Shown piece after piece: positions 11,215-20,794 of a stretch of DNA of 64,000 nt (within the stretch, counting starts at the first letter, position 1; each line of letters opens with the position of its first letter). The DNA is from Thelonectria olida (lineage: Eukaryota; Ascomycota; Sordariomycetes; Hypocreales; Nectriaceae): positions 2,108,001 through 2,172,000 of the forward strand of contig JAGPYM010000002.1 in NCBI GenBank assembly GCA_020736575.1. Direction: 5' to 3'. The position numbers and the translations under genes were made by a program. A model generated the notes under the pieces. The model was not told where the DNA came from and made no database searches. It saw only the letters and a list, made by a program, of their open reading frames with translations.

Positions 11215-12279
11215 TTAGTCCAAGTCTTTCTTCCTGACAACCACGTACCCCTCGCTGAGGTTTCGAGGATTGCCCGACTCTTCTTCATAGAGCTTGTGGT
11301 CCCGGGCGGTTTTGGATGGCCGTCTCTGGCTCGGACTTGATACGCCTACGGGTTCAAAGGTGCCTTCTCGTCGGAGAATGCGAATCAGGCCGTTGGCGAT
11401 GTGGTCTCCCATCCAATCATATCCGTCTTCGGCCAGGTGCAGGCCGTCGTCCCAATACTTCTCACGGTCAGCCTCGGAGAGGGTGTGAAAGGGGATATGT
11501 GATTCTAGATCGAAGAAGTAGCTGTCGAATAGTCAGAGCTGCATGTTTGGCGCGGTTCCTGGCAGGCTCAGGTAACGTACTAGTCTTTTTGCTGATGGGT
11601 CATGATGGCGAGGTTGAGCTCGTCTCGCCTGCGGGTCAACCTCTCAGCCTTGGAGTGGCATTCGGGAACTGTCAGGGCGAGGACCTTGCCGCCTTTTGAG
11701 AGGGGTAGATTCCACACATTCTGGAGGGATTCGTAGATCTTTGAGGGAGAGATGCCATATGCTAGGTCACTATAAGTGGTGAGGGTGGCAGGTTAGATAT
11801 GCGGGCAGGCGAGCTCAACCGGGTGCTTGGAACGTACTTTGTTCCTGCGAGAATAATGGTCCAATCAAATGACTTTCCATCAACTATTGGCAGCGAGATG
11901 GGATGTTAGCAAAACTCATCACATTTTCCAGAACATGAGGAGAATGTCATGTTGGTATCGGCGGTGGAGCCTCACTGCCGGGGTGGGGGCACGAAGGATA
12001 ACATGACGGCACTCGGGACAGACAGATATGCAAGATAATGGAAAGGAGAAGGCATTGTTTCTGCATACACTGAGCCTTGGCGCGGTTGTAGAAGCGCTCA
12101 AAGGTGGCAACGTCGCCGGGCAGGCCGTCGGTGACAACTTGGACATCGACGTTGGGAAAGGCGCCCGTGAGCTTGTCCTCGAGCTTCAGCGAGTAGGGAT
12201 GGGAGCCCAGGCCCCACGAGAAGTAGCCCGAGGTGAGGGAGTCGCCGAAGCAGAGGATGCGGAGGGGTTTGCGGGCCAT
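11215..12279 (-). CDS. SGNH/GDSL-type hydrolase
   Basis: Exons on the minus strand are 12279-12069, 11883-11838, 11769-11581 and 11521-11215, giving 250 aa. Introns use GTATGC, GTACGT and GTACGT donors, and each junction restores family motifs. Block I is [11 protein letters not shown] (Ser about 14). The block II glycine is probably in DGLPGD. Block III is ILAGTNDLAYG, whose Asn codon is split by intron 2. Block V is [11 protein letters not shown], with the Asp and His of the catalytic set. No signal peptide is seen (the start is [11 protein letters not shown]), so an intracellular esterase or lipase is more likely than a secreted one. The substrate cannot be read from sequence. It converges on CSN4 with a 137-bp gap. 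Confidence 0.9.
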
Positions 12280-13235
12280 ATCTTGTGCTGGCTAGTGTAG
12301 AGAATGACGATGGACGGGAACGAATATATCGATGGGAATGATGGGATGTGAGTACAGGGCAGATATTAAAGGTCGGGCTGGGTTGCGTTTAGTGGTTGAG
12401 TGAGGGTGGATGGGATGGTAGCGTGCGCGCCCAGTGTCCAGTGCGTTTTGGGTTGGGTGCTTTGGTTCGTCAGCCGCCACCAGGCAGCAGACGAGGGGAA
12501 GTCAAACAGCACGCAACGCATATGCAGGGTGATGCAGCCTGTGTGCTATGGGGTCCTTTCTTTGTAAACTTGGCTTTGATCCACGCTTCAACTTACTGTG
12601 CTGCCGTTCACGATTACCTGCGTTGTTGTCATAGAATGGCTCAGCTACCTAGGTATACAACACCTGTTATACGGCTACATCCGCCACAGTATGAGCATGT
12701 ATGTACCTTTGTCGAGCGCATATGGCCAACTCGCCCACTGAAACTACCCCATGTGTCTCAGTAACCTCTGGTCATATGGCCTACCCGGGCGACAAATAAT
12801 GCACGAGAATCTCTATACCGCTCCAGGGTAAGCGCCTTCTTGGAAGAACTACAACCCGTGGCCTACAAATCGCCATGTATACATTGAGAAAGCATTTTTA
12901 TCAACGAGCACCTACTCTATATGACCAGATATTATGTTAACTACTGGGCACATGGGCCGTCTGTTCCATGGCCTTGGTCTTCAACCACGAACCACATGCT
13001 TGCTGGCTGAGTCTTTGAGCGTCGTGTAGGCTATTTCCAACTTGACATCTACCGGGTTCAAATACGACAACAGCTAACCCGGGTATTGAAAGGCGCAGCA
13101 AATGCAAAGCTTGAAATTACCTAGTACTCAGAAGGCAGACTTTTGGGTCAGACAAGACGAGTGTGGCGGAAATGCAACTCTGTAGCATGTTATGCTGGAA
13201 TTGGAGCTACGCTTCCATCAACAAGCACAAGCTTA
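12280..13235. other. Intergenic upstream of SGNH gene and of the tRNA
   Basis: No protein gene seen. It contains the minus-strand promoter of the hydrolase and a TACCTAGGTA-type motif near 12648. Confidence 0.5.
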
Positions 13236-13334
13236 GGCAATATGGCCGAGTTGGTTATGGCGCCAGGTTAAGGTCAACCTTAACAACCATTCCTGGTGGA
13301 GCAATCCTCTTGGGTTCGAATCCCAATGTTGTCA
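13236..13334 (+). tRNA. tRNA-Leu(AAG) with a 17-nt intron
   Basis: The acceptor stem pairs GGCAATA (13236-13242) with TGTTGTC (13327-13333, two G-T wobbles), with discriminator A13334. The A box TGGCCGAGTTGG (13243-13254) and B box GGTTCGAATCC (13313-13323) fit the Pol III consensus. The anticodon stem is CCAGG/CCTGG and the anticodon AAG lies at 13270-13272. A long variable arm (GGAG...CTC) marks a type II tRNA. The loop is interrupted after position 37 by an intron at 13274-13290. Its ACCTT pairs with the anticodon region AAGGT, the usual architecture for eukaryotic nuclear tRNA introns. It decodes CUU (and CUC after A-to-I editing). Confidence 0.93.
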
Positions 13335-14104
13335 ATCATTTTTGCGTTTTTCACTATTTCTTCGGAGGAAGAAATGATTCATTTTTGCTGCTCGTCCGTC
13401 TCCGACAACGATTGTTGCCCGTGGTAGGACTCGGGAATGGGTATTAACTGCTGTGGGATCAGGATGGGTTGACAAGAAACGTCCATGCGCATGACCCTCG
13501 ACCTCGCACCGACTCACGCCTGTATGACAGGGCTGCGAGGCCACGCCAAAATCCATGCAGCCTTCCATGCTCGTGCGTATCAGTGTGTTCTGAATTAGAA
13601 ATCCAGACGCATGCTCATTCGGTTGATCGCTATGGATTTCTTCTCTCCTTTCCGAATTCAAAATGTCCTCAGCTGTCGTGGTTCTCTCTTGAACTTGGAA
13701 GCTAACAACTTCCGACGACTGAGAGTCTGAATGTGCATCGAGCCGATCACATCAAGAACCGCCTCGAGCGAAATGGTGCCAACGAGGTGCCGCACCGAAG
13801 ACGAAACAGTCGCTCATTTAGTTACATGGAAAAGATCCCGAACCAGTTGTAAATGTGAATTGAAACGAGACGTGGTCAAATGAGCATTTGTTGTGAATGT
13901 CGTGACGACAACATTGCAACGCCATTCAACTACCTTTCTACCTGGTTCTTTCGATTAGAACCGAGAACTGAAACAACACGAACGTCCATGCCATCAATTA
14001 CCGTTTTGCTCCATTCCCTTGGCATCCGTAGCCTCCAAACCCAAACAAGACCCGAATGTGAACCCCTTCTTGATATTATATATGTACATTGTCCCCAGCC
14101 ACAC
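13335..14104. other. Intergenic between tRNA and Rad17 3' end
   Basis: Apart from the Pol III terminator, no feature can be supported. Open stretches here are short and without family signals. Confidence 0.5.
13339..13343 (+). terminator. Pol III terminator of tRNA-Leu
   Basis: A T5 run begins 5 bases after the tRNA 3' end, with a second T5 at 13347-13351 as backup. This is the standard RNA polymerase III termination signal. Confidence 0.8.
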
Positions 14105-16642
14105 TCAATCTTCGATATCATCATCGCTGAGCACAAGCTTTTGTGACAATAGGCCTGACATGCCGCCGGAGCGGATGCTTGTGCCCTTCTTGCGAGGACT
14201 CGCTTCCTCGGACGGCTTGTCTGTGGCCCACGCCTCCCCAGAGTTGGCCTCGTCCTCGACGTCGGACTCCTCGTCAGCAGTGTTGATGCCCCGGAAGGAG
14301 ACGACTTTTTCGAGATCTTTTAGACGAAAAGAAGACGAATTAGCCGTCTTGCGCCCTCGTGCGATTTGCGCCATGTAGGGCAGGCGCTCGAGTAGCATCT
14401 CGCGGCGGGCTGCACTGCCGAGAGATATGAGAGGCGTGTCCTCCTGAGACTCCTCTTCTTGGTGTTTTTGCGTAACGACCGGACGGGTTTGCTGCTTACG
14501 CTGCATCCATGAAGTTTCGCTTGCCGTTTGCTGGGGGCGACGAAACGCGACGGCGCCATCTGTAAGGTTCTTCTTGGGTGCATTGATCTCGCCCTTGAGA
14601 AGTTTTGAAGACCAGACATCGACGAGCCCCTCCAGCTCCTCTTTGGCGCGCCATAGCTTGAGACCCGTTGGGTAGAACATTTTGAAAGCGTCGCTACTTT
14701 TGGTCATGAGAGTCGTCTTGCGCTTGACTGGATTGGGTAACGAGAATAGCATACCGCGCACGGCAACCTGAAAGGTCATCTCATCTTGACGCAAGAGCTG
14801 GCTGCCCGAGTCCGCACCGGCAAAACCGCCTCTTCCGCCAAAGAATATGTCCCGAGAGGGACATAAAAGGTCGCTCTGGGAGAGATACTCAACACACTCA
14901 TTGACGTAGTCGATGGAGGTATTGAGGTCCATGTCTCCGGTGCTCTCGCACGAGGGGAGATAATTCTCATGAAGAGCACTGATGAAGGTGTGCGTGTCTG
15001 TCCCGATTTCGTCGATTAGCGAGTCCACCCCGACTTCGGAACGTTTTGGCCTTGAATGCTGTGATAGATAGAGCGGCAATCTCTCCACGACATCGTTCGG
15101 AGGGGTCGCTTCTTCTCGTTTGTTGTACACCACTTTGCCCACCGCGTGGAAGATGCCTAAGCTCGCCTCACGCTGTGAGATCAACTCTAGACTGTCCTGC
15201 TCACCCCTGGTGAGCGCAATGGCGTCCTTAACGCCTTTCTTTTGCTTCGTAAAAGCTACTTTGGAGCCCCAATCCGCCCCATGATCGCCCTTTAGACAAA
15301 GGAATTCTAAGGAAGAAATGGCGCTACGAATATCGCCAATCTCGCCGAGTCGTTTTAGGACCTGCGGACCAGGCGTTTTCTTTCGGCCGGATTTCCTGGC
15401 TTCCTTTTGCACCACCAACTCAAGAGCCTTTAGAAGCAGTGTTGGTGCGATGGGATTGAACTCGATGACGCCTACACCCGGGTGATGAAGGATTTCTGGT
15501 CCTAGTAGTCGATGGGCTGTGAAGCTGTCTGCTGATGCTGATGTCGTGGTCAACAGAGTCTCGGATATGACCAAGACTACCGGTGTGATGGTTTCCTTCC
15601 TAGAATGTTGTGCAAACATGGAAAGCGACGGGGTATTTGCGGCGAGGTAGTGAAGAATGGTCTTTCGAAACGACGTCAAGGCCGTCGAAGATCTCGAAAA
15701 GGTGTTTGGAAACTCTTCGATGAGGATAATTCGCTTAGATTGTTGTTGTCCTGGGGCATACGAGTTGATTGGGGCGGATGATTCAGAGCTGTCCGTATCC
15801 AGCGCTCCAAACTTGCCACCTCGTCCAAGAAACTCTTCAAACTGCGCAGACTGTGACACAAATCCCAAGCCTGCGCTCCCAGTGGGGTTCCTCCATTCTA
15901 ACAGCTCGTAACCCATGTTGTTGGCAAGCAGTCGCGCAGTTGTTGTCTTGCCTGCGCCTGCGGCCCCTTTTAGGATTAGCACTCGCTGTCGCATGCGACC
16001 TGCCGTCACATCTTCCAACCACCGCCTGACATCAGAAACCTTCTTTTTATGTACTGCCAGTTCGTCTAGACCTCGAGGTCCGAACCTCTCTGACCACGGG
16101 CGCGAGTCATCGTTGGTGGCCAGAAAGGCTGGCTTTGGCGGTTTGAGGAATTTCTGACTGGCGCTAGGGAAATCAAACGAAGTTGTTTGTATTCCATTCC
16201 TCAATCTCTTCTTTGCATGTTGGCTGACCAAACTTGAGGAGCTGACTTTGAACTCTGATATCTCGTCCTCTGATATGGGATCGCTGATAATGTCGTCGAG
16301 AGGAATCGTCTTCCTTTCCGTAATTCCCGTCCTGGTAGCCTTTTGCGCCTGCTTTGAGAAGAGTGTCTTCAAGTCCGCCGTCTTCCCGACATCCTTGGAC
16401 TTTTTGGGACTTGTGCTTGCGACGTTCTTTTGCGACTGCGCTCGACGGGTGCGGCCGGGGCCGTTTGTAGATACGGGTCTGCTCTTGGAAGGACTCGGGG
16501 AGGCGGTGGGAGCGCGGATCTTAGCAGGAGAGCTCGGCGAGGAAAGAAGGAAGTTCGTTAGGGTGTTGGCACGGGGTTGCTCGTCCTCGTCGTCAGAAGC
16601 GTCAACGACATTCCGCCGGCGGCGCTTCGCGGGCGGAGCCAT
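14105..16642 (-). CDS. rad17: Checkpoint clamp-loader subunit Rad17 (yeast Rad24)
   Basis: Single exon of 845 aa; the start ATG is at 16642 (MAPPAKRRRRNVV). The N-terminus is basic and disordered with a nuclear-localisation-like cluster. The hallmark of the family follows near residue 170 (WSERFGPRGLDELAVHKKKV). Next come Walker A (LKGAAGAGKTTTARLLA) and a Walker B-like RIILIEEFPN, as expected for Rad17, which has a degenerate DEAD box. The sensor region (VVLVISETLL) and the lid (EIGDIRSAISSLEFLCLKG) are present. The C-terminal third is helical then disordered and ends in an acidic tail (LSDDDDIED). Rad17 with Rfc2-5 loads the 9-1-1 clamp at damaged DNA and activates the ATR/Mec1 checkpoint. 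Length and order fit fungal orthologs, and no break is seen. Confidence 0.93.
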   Translation of the reverse strand: MAPPAKRRRRNVVDASDDEDEQPRANTLTNFLLSSPSSPAKIRAPTASPSPSKSRPVSTNGPGRTRRAQSQKNVASTSPKKSKDVGKTADLKTLFSKQAQKATRTGITERKTIPLDDIISDPISEDEISEFKVSSSSLVSQHAKKRLRNGIQTTSFDFPSASQKFLKPPKPAFLATNDDSRPWSERFGPRGLDELAVHKKKVSDVRRWLEDVTAGRMRQRVLILKGAAGAGKTTTARLLANNMGYELLEWRNPTGSAGLGFVSQSAQFEEFLGRGGKFGALDTDSSESSAPINSYAPGQQQSKRIILIEEFPNTFSRSSTALTSFRKTILHYLAANTPSLSMFAQHSRKETITPVVLVISETLLTTTSASADSFTAHRLLGPEILHHPGVGVIEFNPIAPTLLLKALELVVQKEARKSGRKKTPGPQVLKRLGEIGDIRSAISSLEFLCLKGDHGADWGSKVAFTKQKKGVKDAIALTRGEQDSLELISQREASLGIFHAVGKVVYNKREEATPPNDVVERLPLYLSQHSRPKRSEVGVDSLIDEIGTDTHTFISALHENYLPSCESTGDMDLNTSIDYVNECVEYLSQSDLLCPSRDIFFGGRGGFAGADSGSQLLRQDEMTFQVAVRGMLFSLPNPVKRKTTLMTKSSDAFKMFYPTGLKLWRAKEELEGLVDVWSSKLLKGEINAPKKNLTDGAVAFRRPQQTASETSWMQRKQQTRPVVTQKHQEEESQEDTPLISLGSAARREMLLERLPYMAQIARGRKTANSSSFRLKDLEKVVSFRGINTADEESDVEDEANSGEAWATDKPSEEASPRKKGTSIRSGGMSGLLSQKLVLSDDDIED

Positions 16643-17108
16643 CAACGCGATTGTAGCATTGGCGGGGGTGGCATGTCATATGAAACCTTATCACAATTGC
16701 CGGGAATTGGAGGCTTGAAGAGTGTCGTTGGAGGACGCTTGCTATCGCGATGGTAGCCTTGAGCCGCCGCTGTGATGTTGACGTCGGGACCCACATAACA
16801 GTGCGACTTTATAACGAAGCACGGAATGCACTGTACGGAGATGCATTTGTCTGCACGCACTTAATCGTCATGGTTTCATCTGACTTTATCACGTCTATCT
16901 ATCCGCATGTGCGTTCCTCAAGTAATTGAGCTAGGAACTGATCTCGATACATTTTGTTCCTTCCAAGACATTCCGATGCATTGCAGGCCTACTTAAACTA
17001 CACCGTTGGCCTAATCTCGCTGCTATATGCTCACCCCGATCCCATGCCATTACATAGTACATCCATTATTCATCGCACAATTATTTCCGTCTCAAATATT
17101 CGTCATTA
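16643..17108. other. Rad17 promoter and 3' flank of the AflY-like gene
   Basis: No gene seen. Both neighbours are on the minus strand. Confidence 0.5.
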
Positions 17109-18443
17109 TCAAAACGTCCAACCGTCAAAGTTGTCCACAAATGTAACCGCAGAGCTGAGATATCGGTCATGAGCATCTCCCCAAGTTCGGGATGCCTCCT
17201 TCATGGCGCGAATCGCTGCAAACGTTAGCTCCGAGCAGAATAAGTTGATACATAAACAACGTACCCTTGACATAATGAGCGTCCTTTGACCAAGGCGAAT
17301 TAAGAGCCTTGTCCTCCACGTACTTCCAGGTCTTGCCTTTCAGATCCTTGTTGACATTGTCGGGATCAGGCTGTGGCCGCCCTTTCATGATGAAAATGGC
17401 CAAGACAAGCAGCCACCATTGTCTGACTAGGATCATGTGATACTTGTCGGGGAAGACCGGTAGCAAGATTCTGACAGCGTGGCTCGTGGTCAACAGGTGA
17501 ACAAGAAGGAAGTTGAAAGCGTGAGTGCCTGGGCGGACTGTCGCAACCAGCAAAGCCACTGCTGCTTCTTGAGACAACTCAAACTGCTTTAAGGGGTCAT
17601 CAAAGACCCATGCGTTCCAGTACTCAAGAATTATATCGCCATGCTTGTTGAAGATGTCCTCCAGATCACTAAAACTAGGGTTCTTGGGCAGAGAGTTGAA
17701 TCGTTCGTCCTTGGATAGCTTGATGAGCAATTGAAGAGGAGATTCTGAGGTGAAAGGAGCTGGCTTGGTGTACGACTTGTCATCAATGTATTTGTGCATG
17801 AAGTTGTACTGCACGCAGGCGAGTCCCAGAGCTTCGACGGCGACTTCCTTGGAGTCTACTTCATAGGCATAGCCTAGATGAATGAGAGGGTGTCCGACTG
17901 GATGAAGTTAGCAATTGGCTTGGTTGTGTCACGCTGAAGAGGGGTAGACATACGACCACTGATGAGATTGTTGACCAAAGGTTCATCGCCCATGAACATG
18001 TAGTGCTCCATCTCTTGCTTCCAATGGTAAGAGAATTTCATAGCCAATTGATCCTCAAAGAAGTCGACATAGGCACGTTGATATCTCCTATCTCCCCGGA
18101 GGTCCTGCCAATCATCCTCGCAAACCTCGGCGGGAGAGGGGACCCAAGGCTCCAGCTCGGTAATCTGCTCATCGTAGATGTCGTGAAGCTGGGGGACATT
18201 GGCGCCGAGTAGGTAGGCTGAGCTCAGGATGTGAGGAGTGTGGTTGTCAAACTGAAGGTTATGGTAGATGATGGAATAATTGGCGTGGTTGGCCTTCAAC
18301 AGATGCTTGAGACATCGAGCCCGCTTGTCCGGGTTGGTCTCAACATGGTGCACCTCGACTGGGGGGAGGCGAATTGCCTGAGTTTTTGAACCGGATCCCA
18401 AGATCTGGTTGACGATGGGTACGTAAGATAGAATTCCGGACAT
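17109..18443 (-). CDS. AflY/questin-oxidase-like protein (DUF4243)
   Basis: Minus-strand exons 18443-17954, 17897-17265 and 17215-17109 give 409 aa. The introns are 56 and 49 nt, with GTATGT and GTACGT donors and GCTAAC branch sites. The N-terminus is MSGILSYVPIVNQILGSG. Family features are the His-rich stretch LLKANHANYSIIYHNL, NHTPHILSSAYLLGA, and after the first junction GHPLIHLGYAYEVDS. A C-terminal HAVRILLPVFPDKYHMILVR follows. These match the DUF4243 (questin oxidase/AflY) family, whose studied members open anthraquinone rings by Baeyer-Villiger-type oxidation in aflatoxin- and geodin-type pathways. No polyketide synthase or other pathway gene lies nearby, so the substrate here is unknown and the product may have a non-pathway role. 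It is divergent from the UBE3D-like gene. Confidence 0.85.
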
Positions 18444-18812
18444 TGCGAGATCGAAACGGGACGATTGTGTGAGCTACATGAAGATTATGCAAGATCGAAG
18501 TTGAATCATCATGACGTCCAACTCTTTAAGAAAAGGCCCTTTTCGTTCGTTGGGGTCGACGGACGCTAAGAATTTGGCGGGGCACACACCTCCCGCAGCT
18601 TCCTTCCATTTCTTGGGGCACCTTGGCACTCAGTACTACGTACTTGCCTACCTACTTACCTTACCTAAGGTCGGGTACTAAGGTCTGGAAGGCAGCAGCA
18701 CTCGACCCTGTGATTTTAGGAAAGCGCACGGACCAGCCCATGGAAAAACTCCGTCTGGAGGTGACCTCCTTGTTCTGTCACCACGCGAACCTCGGTCACC
18801 TCCATTACCGAA
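18444..18812. promoter_or_regulatory. Divergent promoter between AflY-like and UBE3D-like genes
   Basis: The 369 bases separate two outward-facing start codons and must hold both core promoters. A CTACC/TTACC-rich run lies at 18645-18665, next to GTACTACGTAC at 18633-18643. No specific factor site is claimed. Confidence 0.5.
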
Positions 18813-20357
18813 ATGGCATCAAACGGTGAAATCTTGATTTATGCCGAGTATCTCTCGAATATCAGGCAGATTTCCGTCGTTGTATCCTTACCAACCCATC
18901 CAGACGCGTTAACCAAAGCTGACGTCGTCCAAGATGGGCGCCAACTCCAGGTAGTCCACCAAGGGAACGCCGAGAGCATCACCCTTCCAGCGCAGGTGGT
19001 CGCTCCCCCGGTTCTGCCGATACCAACGCGAGGAGGCCAGGACTTGTCCTGGCGGCTACCTGTCTCTCCGTCTGAACCGAGGCCGTCACCTTTCTCCCTT
19101 GAGAACCAAGCTCTACCATGGACGTCCACAGACATCAAGGTCGGCTCACCAATAAGCTGCCGGAAATGCGACAAAGAGTTTGTCTCAAAGGACACAGTCA
19201 ATTCATGGAAAGACTTGCCGAGTGAGAACTGGGCGGAGATGATGGAGTTCTGGCACTGTCACAAGCCCCATGACCACGAACAACAAGACCTAGAATCGCT
19301 GGCAAATAAGGGGTATGGCGCAAACAACGCCATCTCTGCTCAGCCAGGCGTTGGCTTCGTTGACCTTACCTCATTTCTGTTCACAGAATCAGACTGCAGT
19401 GGCTTGGCGGTAAGTCCACTCGGCATTGTGACAATTCTTTTGCTCTTCACTTTTTCTTTCTACCCATTCTCAACCTTGTCTCGCACTACGGGGAGAAAGA
19501 AGGTGACCATGTTGGTACCAAACCACTCAGTGACGTGGCCACCGATACAACTCCCCGAGAACGTTGCCTCAGTCGTTCCCAATCGTGGGCAGGTCAGAGC
19601 AAAGAACCCTTCCGTGAGAATGGGTTCTGCGTGCTTACCTGAAGACGCAGCCTCTTCTTTTCATCCGGTCTTCTCAAGGAATAGAAGACTGGAGATTAAC
19701 GAGAAGCACATGAAACGACAACCATGTACCTTGATGTAATGGCCAGCCGCTTACGCCGTGTAGTATTCTTCTTCCACCGTGGATGCTGGGTTTGATATGA
19801 GCTCTTTGGCGCTGGACGACTCTGTCTCACGAAAGTTCCTCCACGTATTTTGTAGAGGCTGCAAGACAGAAGTGGGCTTGTTCAATATCCTAGCCTCGTC
19901 TGTGACTCTCTTCAAGTGGCAGATTACCTGTCAAACACTTGCACCGAGCCATAACCCCGGTAGTTCTGAGTGCCTTGCGGCAACCCTGATCGCCACCATC
20001 TCGCGATCAGGCTCCTCCAAGTCAATCCTTACACCCCATATATTAGGCTCGTCGTCCTCGGAACCTGGTCTGTCCCGAAAAGATGTCTCTCTCTGGGTAT
20101 TGAACCCCAACGTCGTGTACGCTTCTTCGTTGGTGCCGGGGAGTAAGACTGCTATGAAAATCCTCTACAAGGATATCGACTCTGAAGAAGGAAGCAAACT
20201 GATAGAGTCGATGAACTCGGATGTACAGGAAATCGCTTTACCACAGGTGGCAATCAAGACGGCGAGAGAACAGCTGGAAGCCAGTGGTCTCCTGCTGCCT
20301 GCCTGTGAACGGGCGTTTAAGGAATGGAACGTTGGTTTGCTTGGTCGATGGGGTTAA
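18813..20357 (+). CDS. UBE3D/HECT_2-type E2-binding ubiquitin-ligase-like protein
   Basis: Exons 18813-19409 and 19764-20357 give 396 aa, close to human UBE3D. The start is MASNGEILIYAEYLSN. A beta-rich N-terminal region leads to ISCRKCDKEFVS and then the family block ENWAEMMEFWHCHKPH. VDLTSFLFTESDCS follows. After the junction the paired cysteines FCRGCKTEVG and the late motif SLWVLNPNVVYASS appear, as in the HECT_2 (E2C-binding) family. Members bind E2 enzymes through cysteine-rich, HECT-like regions. The intron is unusually long for this window (354 nt, GTAAGT donor, GTGTAG acceptor with a near-consensus branch CTTAC). It stays open in the upstream frame for 330 nt, so an additional small exon cannot be excluded. 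The SNF2 gene follows on the same strand after 437 bases. Confidence 0.82.
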
Positions 20358-20794
20358 TGAGTTGAGAATATCCAAAGGCATTGGGGTCACGCAAGCGGGT
20401 ACAACCTGAATTCATTGAATCCCAAGCACTCTCTTTCTGCAGCCTTTGTGTAAGATGTACGAAGTAAGGCGACTTTAATCCGAGTCCAACGTACAGTGTG
20501 TATGTACAGTGCATAAACTCGCAAATGGTGCCAATCTACAGTGCGCGAGTTCGCTTCGGTGGAGCAATGCCCAGGCAGCCACTGGTCTCATCTTCAGCTC
20601 GTCTCAGCCTTCTCACTTGCACCATCGCGCGGATTATCAACATCTAAGACCCGACGTTCTATTATTGACTCACAAGCCTTATTGTCCTTCTACTGGTGAC
20701 TGTATAATCACGTCACCTTCTCCACAAGCCTCATGCGGTGGCCACCTACCACATCGCGCCTCCGCTCGGTTGAGCGCTTCTTTGGAGAGGAACA
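20358..20794. other. Intergenic between UBE3D-like and SNF2 genes
   Basis: No gene seen. It carries GTACGAAGTA at 20457-20466, one of the recurring intergenic motifs. Confidence 0.5.

Noticed and set aside
16642..20357. A secondary-metabolite cluster around the AflY-like gene
   Set aside because: Neighbours are Rad17, UBE3D-like and SNF2; no synthase, P450, methyltransferase or transporter of a pathway is present.
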